This document shows positions 56,308 to 64,000 of a stretch of DNA of 64,000 bases, piece after piece. Position 1 is the first letter of the stretch. Every line of letters begins with the position of its first letter. The DNA is from Amylostereum areolatum. Its lineage: Eukaryota; Basidiomycota; Agaricomycetes; Russulales; Stereaceae. The notes beneath the pieces were generated by a model, which saw only the letters and a program-made list of their open reading frames with translations, had not been told where the DNA came from and did no database searches. Both the position numbers and the translations under genes were made by a program. The stretch covers positions 496,001 through 560,000 of the forward strand of contig SAXG01000025.1 of assembly GCA_012932865.1 (NCBI GenBank), given 5' to 3'.

Positions 56308-57150
56308 CTAAGTACTAAGCATGAAGTGTAGAAGATTCAACTCGCAGTCCGATAGTAGGAAAACTGTAGCCGGGATGCCTAGAGGGGTTTGTGACGGTCC
56401 CAAATGCTCTCGCTCGTGTCGGGCTCTCTTGGCAATCTGCCATTTCGATAGCAGAGTGGGTTGTTCTGTTCCTTGAGGGTTCAGAGCTGGAGTCCTTGGG
56501 GGCGTAGGAAGCAAGTCGCTGAGGGCCGAGTAGGCCTGCGAATATGCAATGTCGATGAGGACATATCACCTGTGATATGGATAACAAAAGGATCAGTAAA
56601 GCCTTTACTATCACATTGATTGATACTGTATGCACGTACCATCTATGAAAGCTCCGTTCGAGGCTTGCTGGTTGGTTGGGTTCTTGCATTATCGTGTCGC
56701 CTGTCGTTGATTCGGACGTGGACGACACAATACAATGCTGTTGCGGACCTTCAGGATCCTGAGGATGTCGTTGTGCTCGCACTCAAGACCGGCGGTGGCC
56801 AATGGCGTCAGCCGAGGAAAGCTGTAGACAACAATATAGTAAGCAAGGACATTGATCAGTTTGTTAAGGTCAGTCATACCTGGACGGCCGTGTTCTCGTT
56901 CGCTTGCGAGGAGGTTGAATGGGCACTGTTTCTGGGGGCTGCATCTTGGACGGAATCAGTGGACCTGCGTTCCTGCTCGGTGCACCATCCCAATGGCCAG
57001 CCAATGTCACCCCCAACTCGCATAGATTCTTCTGCACAAATAGTACATGTCAGTTCGTCTCGCAAGAGAGAAAGAAAATGCGCACATGATCCAGATGAAT
57101 GCACCGAGATGCACTGGATGCAGATGACAGGGTGTGCTGTACTGTGTCGT
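56308..57150 (-). CDS. Hypothetical multi-exon gene
   Basis: Protein-like blocks on the minus strand: ELGVTLAGHWDGAPSRNAGP and a basic PPRKRTRTRP (about 56890-57040), then FPRLTPLATAGLECEHNDIL (about 56760-56830) and, after a GCAG acceptor, YSALSDLLPTPPRTPALNPQ to a stop at 56308. Introns with GT-AG borders separate them, but phases for the middle exon do not close, so the model is incomplete. The basic patch suggests a nuclear protein; family unknown. Confidence 0.3.
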
Positions 57151-58668
57151 GTCGGGTCGTGTCGTGTCGTACATCACTCGAGCTCGGGACCACCACGCCT
57201 CATCCGAGCACCGAGGAAATTTCCCGAAAAATCTCTAGATATATAAATAAATCCAATCAGGGGGGGTGGGAGCGACGCGGTCATCGTGACCGAAGCGACA
57301 AAACACGTCCGTGTTGCTGCACAAACATTGCTTTGGAGGAAAATTGATTTGAATTTGTTTTCTGATATACAAAGTAAAAGGTATAAGTAGGGCTGTGCCA
57401 TGGAGGCTACTTTGACGCTAACGGCGGTGCGTAGAGGTGCCATAGAGAGTGGGAAGGTATGACGGTGGCCAAGTACGTGGTGGAGGTCAAGACGAAGAGC
57501 GACGCGGCGACCCGGCCGACGCGCAAGCCTAGGATGACGCAAGCAGCCACGTGCATTTGTCAACGCGACCTGTCACGTGTCGCGTTACGATGACGTGGCT
57601 GTTGTCCCACAACCAATCAGAAAGCTCACTTGTCTCGCGGTTTGTGTCGTGACGTGACGCAGCGCTCCACCGCGTCTCTCTTTGTATTAAAGGATGAAGC
57701 TCTGAAAATATTTACAGAATATCACAATGATGGTAGTAGTATATATGTACAGTAGCTATACAGAATCATCTCGGGAAAATGAAGTAATGAGCATTCTCTC
57801 CAGTTCTTCAACTTGAAGCTGCTCATTGTCGGACTCTGTTTCCACTCCAACCTCCTCCAATTATTCACTGGTGTGCGGAATGGTTCCTGAGGATCAAACA
57901 CATGCCGCACAATGCGGTGTGCATTGCTTTTGGCATCCACCGCTTCTCAAATATGCCATGATGTTGAACTAGACAAGAAATCCGGCAGTTGCATAAGATA
58001 AAGATTGTGGCTTGAGATAGGATCAGCCTTCACTAGAGCACCCCATAGCATTGCCCGCGAAATTTCGCGTCGAGCGTGGCTGGATCGGAGTAAAAGAGTT
58101 CTGAGAGGGGAGACATGACAGTGATTATGTAATCGTCAAGGTGTGCGCGACGCGTCTCATCGAGAGCACTGTGGTGCATGTCCAGGCTTCCACATCGCGC
58201 ATTCAATCAAATATAAGATGCATATGAAACTAGGAAAGGAAGGACTACAAACGTATGCACGAAAATCCCGAAGATTAACCCCTCTTGAAGACCACTATCA
58301 TATCAGAGACATGAATATTCCTGTTCTCACACATGTTCGTGCATACGTTCAAAGGTACCGCTTTTACATGTTTTATCGTGTGGTCAACATATTGCACTTT
58401 TGTCGTAGGATGACGGTGCATGCACCGCCGCTCATCGTCGAATATCTCGAGCACGCGTCGGAGTTTGAATTTGGTGCGCGTTGCCCGTGGCCAATTCTAC
58501 TGAAGACTTAGACAACTCACAAGCCGGAAGCGCACGTGACACGGTGACACCGGTGACCGGCCCGGGAGACCGGTCCAACTCAAGCTAAGCTCAACGTTCT
58601 CGCTTCCCCGCCCCCGTCCATCGACCTCATATTTTTTTAGCATTTCTTCTCCAAAACTGGTGTCTCTC
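57151..58668. other. Intergenic
   Basis: Includes a short degenerate GTGTC repeat (about 57141-57172). Frames on both strands (for example minus 57174-57563) have no domain support. Confidence 0.4.
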
Positions 58669-58767
58669 ATGGCTCGTGCACATTGTGTCAGAGGTAATCC
58701 CTGTCTGGAATACGAACTCGACGAGAATGGCAACTTCATCGGTGACCCCCGCGACAGTTCAAGTTAA
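58669..58767 (+). CDS. Very small ORF upstream of the WWWD gene
   Basis: ATG GCT CGT opens 32 codons (MARAHCVRGNPCLEYELDEN to ...DPRDSSS). It sits about 85 bp before the next gene and could be an upstream ORF in its leader, or an exon. The acidic, balanced composition is suggestive only. Confidence 0.3.
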   Translation: MARAHCVRGNPCLEYELDENGNFIGDPRDSSS

Positions 58768-58850
58768 ATAACGGATCGTGCTATTGCTCTCCGTAGCGAG
58801 GTGCGCTTTGCTTCATTTAGTATGGATCTCCTCGATCTAACAGCCTATTC

Positions 58851-59368
58851 ATGAAGGAATTTAAGAAGTGTGCAGAGAAAAGACCGCCCATGGCACAACT
58901 GCCTGTCGACCTGCGACCCAGACGTCCCGACGATGGCACCCCCCTTCTCCACTACGGCTTCGTGTTCAAATTCGAGCAACTCATGGCATGCGCTGAGAGA
59001 CACAACATTGTCGCGGATGGCACACCCAAGGAGCTGGTTCCTCTCCGCGCCTTATGGGGGGTCATGGGCTTCTTGTATCGGGAAGCCAGAGCCGTCGTGT
59101 TCCCCCAAATCCCACTGTCGACGGAATACAACCACATGGTATCTATATACTCTAACTAGTCCGTGGAAAACGACGAGTTTGATGAGGAAGACGAACGAGA
59201 GATCGTTGCCATCATCAAGAAGGAGCTTCAGATCCCCGAGGACGTTCCGATAATGTGGTGGTGGGACATTAGCAATGGACCAGGGTGTGTGGCATATCCC
59301 CTTTCCTTTTCGTTGCTCTCATGAAGCACTATGATCTTCTCTGTAGGCCTCTATTCAACCACGAGTAA
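58851..59368 (+). CDS. WWWD-motif orphan protein, paralog A (in-frame TAG)
   Basis: ATG at 58851. Frame: ...PVDLRPRRPDDGTPLLHYGF, HNIVADGTPKELVPLRALWG, EYNHMVSIYSN, then TAG at 59157-59159, then in the same frame SVENDEFDEEDEREIVAIIK and PIMWWWDISNGP. The GTGTGT...CTGTAG intron (about 59286-59346) would give the end GPLFNHE at 59368. The minus-strand paralog at 59961-60509 is colinear through the stop (VAVCSNMDVG). Family not recognised. The TAG suggests a point mutation, a sequence error, read-through, or removal of the 21-nt GTATCT...CTAACTAG segment. Confidence 0.6.
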
Positions 59369-59960
59369 TTCTACTCGGTGTATTTTTTCGTTCACAATCG
59401 CGCATCTAAGTAGTCCATCCGCCATCATACATCGTCTTGTTCGATCCATTCTACTCGTCGCATCCGCATCAACCACTCATTGTAACATACCTACTCATTG
59501 CTTCTGTTCAATCGTATATGCCGCGGACCTCCTTGCTTCGTCGCTGCAAGTTATGCCACCAACGTTTAGTTCGCTTCCAAGTTTCACCCATACGCAATCG
59601 TACTTTCATTCCAACTGGACACCCAATCTTGGGCAGGCTCTCAAACTGTCCATAAGTAGCTGTGGGTGGGTAGTTCGCGGGTTTCCTCTTTGATTTCATT
59701 CTGATGTTTTCCGTTTCTCTAGGACTAAATGCATTCATGGCCAATGCTCGCTGATATCGAAAATGCCCCACAACACCCCGATACAAGTGATGGTGCCATC
59801 CCGAGGAGAATGAAAGAACGCAGCCAACCTTTCGTCTTTCCCTCCCTTCAGAAGGAGTCCAAGACGAATCATCGGCTGATGTTCATGAAAGAGAACACTC
59901 ATGACCGTCGTTGAAGCTGAGACGAAGTTTCAGCATAGGCCCTGCCGAAAACAAGGATAC
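59369..59960. other. Convergent intergenic region
   Basis: Between the 3' ends of the two WWWD paralogs. No gene seen. Confidence 0.45.
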
Positions 59961-60509
59961 TCACTCCGGACCATTCTCCCAATCCCACCACCACAACGCC
60001 TCCTCTTCCGACTCCATTTCGTCTTTAATGACCCCCACCGCGCGCCTTCTCTCTTCCCCCACCTCTCCCTCGGTCCCCACATCCATGTTCGAGCACACCG
60101 CCACAATTTGCATATCCGCATGCTCTGCCCATAATGGCCTGGCGAGTGAAAGCCTCACCCCCGTCTTCCTCTTTAGATATGCGAGGACCTTCGGAAAAGC
60201 ACTGACGAGTTCGGTACGCCCGAGTCTGTTGGGCCCCACCAGCCCAGTGCGCCGCGCGCAGGTCAGTATCTGGCGTTCGGTGACGAAGATGCCGTAGTGC
60301 AGGAGGGGCGGGGCTCTAGTGTCGCGTGGCTGCGGGAGCAGATGTGGCGGAAGGTGGGGAAGGGGAAGGTGTGCAAGGATGTATGCGTTCCATCGCTGTG
60401 AAGTGCAGGTCGATGAGTATGTGTTGTTGCGACCGAGGGAAAGCCGACGCTCAGGACTGACGAGACGACGTGTAGCAATGGCTTCGACCAGTGGTATGGA
60501 GTTGACCAT
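59961..60509 (-). CDS. WWWD-motif orphan protein, paralog B
   Basis: ATG at 60509, 182 codons. After an N-terminal part rich in Arg/Pro/Leu, the shared region begins at PPLLHYGIFVTERQILTCAR and continues LGRTELVSAFPKVLAYLKRK, EHADMQIVAVCSNMDVG, an acidic EGEVGEERRRAVGVIKDEME and ends ALWWWDWENGPE. It aligns with the plus-strand gene at 58851-59368 (LLHYGF, VSIYSN, REIVAIIKKEL, MWWWDISNGP). Function unknown; a possible upstream splice acceptor (TTCACAG before CGATGG) makes the true start uncertain. Confidence 0.65.
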   Translation of the reverse strand: MVNSIPLVEAIATRRLVSPERRLSLGRNNTYSSTCTSQRWNAYILAHLPLPHLPPHLLPQPRDTRAPPLLHYGIFVTERQILTCARRTGLVGPNRLGRTELVSAFPKVLAYLKRKTGVRLSLARPLWAEHADMQIVAVCSNMDVGTEGEVGEERRRAVGVIKDEMESEEEALWWWDWENGPE

Positions 60510-61800
60510 TGACGACTGTGGGTCTCGATACTGACCTTCTTCTGCCTAGCCACTGGGTCAGCATCGCGATGAGAGAAGGGAGACTGGGACAAACATTACG
60601 AGCGGACATCTTTCCTCCGGGATTTCGACGGTAGGTGAAGAAGGTAGGTTGCTGGGGAATAGTCGCAGTTGAAAGACGTCCACCATATTTTATCCAAGAA
60701 CTTCTACACAAGACCGCGCGTTTCACAGGGCTGCACAAACCCATTCATCCCCCTCAAATCATGGATCGACACAACCATCATTTGCATCTACCATTTCCAT
60801 TGTTCGGAACGGCCAACTGCATCAAGCACGACGAACGTTCCGACCCAGAATCAAAGCACCTCAAAGGGCAAGCTGAAAGGGGGAAATCACATAAAGTACT
60901 CAGCACAAAGCTGGGATTCCAAAGGAAAGGCAGGGAATTGGTCGGGACCGTGTTGACAATTCAAGCATTGTAGTTTCATTGGCCAATATCATCGGCCCTT
61001 CCTTGGAGAAAAATCAACCCTTAAGAGTCTTGCAAACCAGAGCAGAAGACCACATTACGCACCTGCTCACCGGCGGGGGACGCCACTTGCAGCCTGACTT
61101 GGGTGGTCGACTGGACCGACCACACCTCCCATGATGTGAAGGTAATACATTTCGCTCTATTCGTACGGGCACGAACGCGAACATCAACATCGATAGGGGG
61201 ATTTAAGCTGGAGATGAAGAAGGGTGATCACGAAGCGGGAGATGGAGCGGCACAGGCGAGGAGGCAGGGAGACGCCAACAATCGAAGATCGGGAGACAGA
61301 AGGAAAGGAGAAGGGAGTGATAGACCAGATGTAACTGTATGTTATGAATATGCTGTGGTATGCTATGGTATGCAACGCGTGAAGATGAGAAATGGAACAG
61401 AACGGAACGAGCGTCGAACACCATCCTCCTCGTCGAGTGGCGCACTAGTAAGACTGACGAAAAGAAAAGACGAAAAAAAGGTATCACAAAAGAGCCGAGC
61501 CGAACCAAGTCGTGGTCGTAGCGCATCCAACCTCCACCCTAAATCCCGCACACAACGCGTGCACCGCGAATAACGAACACCGCGACGCCCTCCGCCGCCA
61601 CACAAAGAGACAGGAATCGCTGATGGCACATAGACAAATAAAAAATAGCCCTTTTTACACTAGACGAAACACGAACGCGCCTCTTCCTCCCTTCCGCCCT
61701 CCTTTCCTCTGAAACGAACACAAGCGCGCGGTAGGCTCACTTCCAATAAAGATATCAAAACACATGCGCACGAACGACCCCACCCTGGTGGTCCGGGTCG
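60510..61800. other. Intergenic
   Basis: No convincing gene. Plus frames at 60635-60973 and 61103-61573 lack domains; the latter has no ATG at its start and is rich in charged repeats. Confidence 0.4.
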
Positions 61801-64000
61801 CTAGCTCGGCTTGAACGCGGGCAACGGATTATCGGGCGACGTTTGTATGAGGGGCAAACCCGCCCAATCGGCCGCTGCGAGGGATAATACATCAGACGGA
61901 AAGGCAGCCGGAAACGGGAGAAACACGTACTTTCTGCGTAGACGGTGTTTCCCCACCAGTTGAGGTTGATACCTCCTTTGGGGAACTAGACGGACGGCAT
62001 GTCAGAACCGAGGACACCTCTCCGGTGAGGTCCTACTCACCTGCAGTGTGAAGAAGATGATAATCAATGACAAAACCGTCCCTAAAACCCAAGTCAGTCC
62101 TTCGTCCATCCACTCATAGCCTGATTTGAGCACGTACCTGTATCGAGAGCGGCACTCGTAATGTAATTGAACTTGCTCCACCATGCGAAGTTCCGCTTCC
62201 GGATCACATACTGGAATATGAAGCCGACGAGGAACCACGACGAGAAGTTGATCCCGACCGCGGGCGGGATGAACGACACCCCGTTCAGCACGATCGGAGT
62301 CGAGATGTACTTCGTCCATGAGTGCGCAGGTCGCCGACGCTGCCACAGCCAGAATGGAATGGGCAGCACCGCGCCGAAGGCGATCGCGTATAGTTGTGGT
62401 TGGTAGATGGAGCCCTCGCCGAACTGACGACTAGGTCCAATGAGACCCCTGTCCACCGAAAATGCGTTCCGTGAGCAACCCAAAAAGAAATAAAGACACA
62501 GAGACGTGCCAGATCGCGGAGGCGGTGAAAAACACTTGGTTATGCGGGCACGTAAGATGGCTCTTTTGGTCGGCGTCGCAGATGTCGGGCACGTTCCCAA
62601 ATATCCACTGTTTAACGCCGACTTGCAGGAACGCCGCAAGGAATGTGGACACGAGCTGGACTGTTTGTGGCATGGATTGGATTGGCGAGGCACGGTACGA
62701 TCGATCGCGACAATCAGCCAGCGGTAAAGGTGACGGCGGGAGCAGAGGGGCGCCGTACCTAAGAACGTAGCGCGCGGTGGGACCTTGATGTAGTGGCCCA
62801 GCTTGAGGTCCTGCACGAAGGACGTCGCCTCTGTCAATGTTTGCACAGAGTACGCTTTGAATATCTGGTAAAATGTTCAGACGCTGTGGGTAGGGACCAG
62901 GACAGCGGATCATACCATGTTGGCTAGTGGGTTTCCCTCGAGCAATGTTCCAGGGACAATCTGGGCAAGCAAGTTCAGGGTTATCTGTCCCGTAATGCCA
63001 TGTCAGTACCCTGTCCTCGAAGATCAGCAGACCACGTACACCCTGTCCCGTCATCGCGTAAATGAAACCGGACGGCAGCACGTATACCACGGGCAGTACG
63101 AGCGACAACAGCAGTGCCCACACCGGTACGCCGATTTTCCACACCTGTTCCAAAGAAAGAAGGGGAAGCGGTCGCATTAGCTCCCATACCCACCGCACCG
63201 AGCACGCACGTGGCGAAACGCACCTCCGCGGCCACAATCGAGAGGCTGAAAAAGACGACTAGCACACACGCATACCACCAATCCGGGACCTCGGGATAGT
63301 TGCGCATCAGCTTCGCGTGGATATCGTCCTTTTCAACGCCGAGGCGCTTCACACCGTTGAGCAGCGCGCGCCCGTGGTAAAGCAGCGTGTGCACGATCAC
63401 GCACGTCGCGAGCGCGAACGCGATGAGATACGTCATGGCGTACGCGGCGGGCATGTACAGAGGTGAATACTCGTTGTACGCGGTCAGGTTGAAGGTGTCG
63501 TTGGTAGTGAGCACGCGGGTAACGTCGTAAACGTTCCCGAACCGGTCGTACGGCGCTGTACCGTACATGGGAAAGTGCGCGAGGTGCCAGCTCTGTGGAC
63601 GGGAATGGATCAGGCACATGCGGCGGAAGAGGGACGAAAAGGCTCACGTCGGTGTAGTAGAGGATGGGCGTGAGAATCCAGTAGAAAAAGACGAAGCCGA
63701 CGAAGACGTGAACCTCGGCCCACCACGGCGACATGAGGGGCGAGCCAATCCAAGTTATCTGGGTCCAGTCGAAGGTGAGGACACTGACGCCCATGCCGTG
63801 GGCGACGCCGAACACCTGGTTGAGGACGACGTTATTGGGCGCGATCCAACATACCCAGGAGAAGACGGAAAGGGCCTGGAAAAGGTAACCGGGGATGAAG
63901 AAGAAGAAAAAGGCGCCGGTGCAAACGTAGATGAAGTAGCGGTAGCGCGAGATGCCGTCCGTGCCCTCGTCTTCCTCGGCATGGAGGGTGTTGAGAACGG
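61801..64000 (-). CDS. OPT-family oligopeptide transporter (5' end outside window)
   Basis: Reads leftward in many small exons. Visible segments: RYRYFIYVCTGAFFFFFIPG, FSWVCWIAPNNVVLNQVFG, GMGVSVLTFDWTQITWIGSP, PWWAEVHVFVGFVFFYWIL, NEYSPLYMPAAYAMTYLIAF, DIHAKLMRNYPEVPDWWYAC, WKIGVPVWALLLSLVLPVVY, PSGFIYAMTGQ, SFVQDLKLGHYIKVPPRATF, FLAAFLQVGVKQWIFGNVPD, GLIGPSRQFGEGSIYQP, VLNGVSFIPPAVGINFSSWF, NWWGNTVYAE and the end LPAFKPS at 61801. These are hallmark OPT motifs (DIHxxLMxxYxEVPxWWY, LKLGHYxKxPPR). Known role: proton-coupled uptake of tetra/pentapeptides or related oligopeptides across the plasma membrane. Confidence 0.97.

Noticed and set aside
61103..61573. 156-codon charged plus frame
   Set aside because: Starts at GTG, has no domain, and lies in the 3' flank of the transporter gene.

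Overview
The window is nuclear DNA of a basidiomycete fungus, most likely an agaricomycete and perhaps a polypore. The evidence is GC-rich intergenic DNA, genes split by many 40-70 nt introns with GT(R)NGT donors and CTAAC-like branch sites, large F-box/LRR proteins, a STE3-type pheromone receptor, an OPT transporter and Ser/Pro-rich orphan proteins.

Layout. 1-11.3 kb: two paralogous minus-strand F-box-like/membrane genes (one running off the left edge, one frameshifted), an F-box-like plus-strand gene in broken frames, weak small ORFs, and a frameshifted F-box/LRR gene. 11.3-24.6 kb: a giant imperfect palindrome with arms of about 6.6 kb around a centre near 17.87 kb. Each arm carries a decayed PEX3 (peroxin-3) copy whose exon is interrupted by a roughly 300 bp MITE with a TA target-site duplication. 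The arms differ mainly by small indels and one holds a 25-N scaffold gap, so an assembly artefact must be considered. 24.6-26.6 kb: an AT-rich island of unknown origin. 26.6-35.8 kb: a Ser/Pro-rich orphan, an unresolved GC-rich stretch, a two-pass membrane protein, a GNAT acetyltransferase and a five-exon single-pass membrane protein. 35.9-37.1 kb: a long inverted-repeat element. 37.8-45.1 kb: a seven-TM STE3-like receptor lying between two SDR dehydrogenase paralogs in opposite orientation, with a second GNAT paralog and a 491 bp hAT-type MITE. 46.7-54.1 kb: two monoacylglycerol-lipase-like hydrolases, with an F-box/LRR gene and a zinc-finger gene between them. 54.6-56.1 kb: TGS1 cap hypermethylase and a tRNA-Gly(GCC) with a 9-nt intron. 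58.8-60.5 kb: a convergent pair of small orphan paralogs with a WWWD motif, one with an in-frame TAG. 61.8-64 kb: the C-terminal part of an OPT oligopeptide transporter that continues beyond the right edge.

The genes do not form an obvious biosynthetic cluster. The main theme is local gene duplication (F-box, GNAT, SDR, lipase and WWWD pairs) together with several small non-autonomous inverted-repeat elements. All gene models come from reading frames and splice signals by eye. Exon limits are given where they could be worked out base by base.
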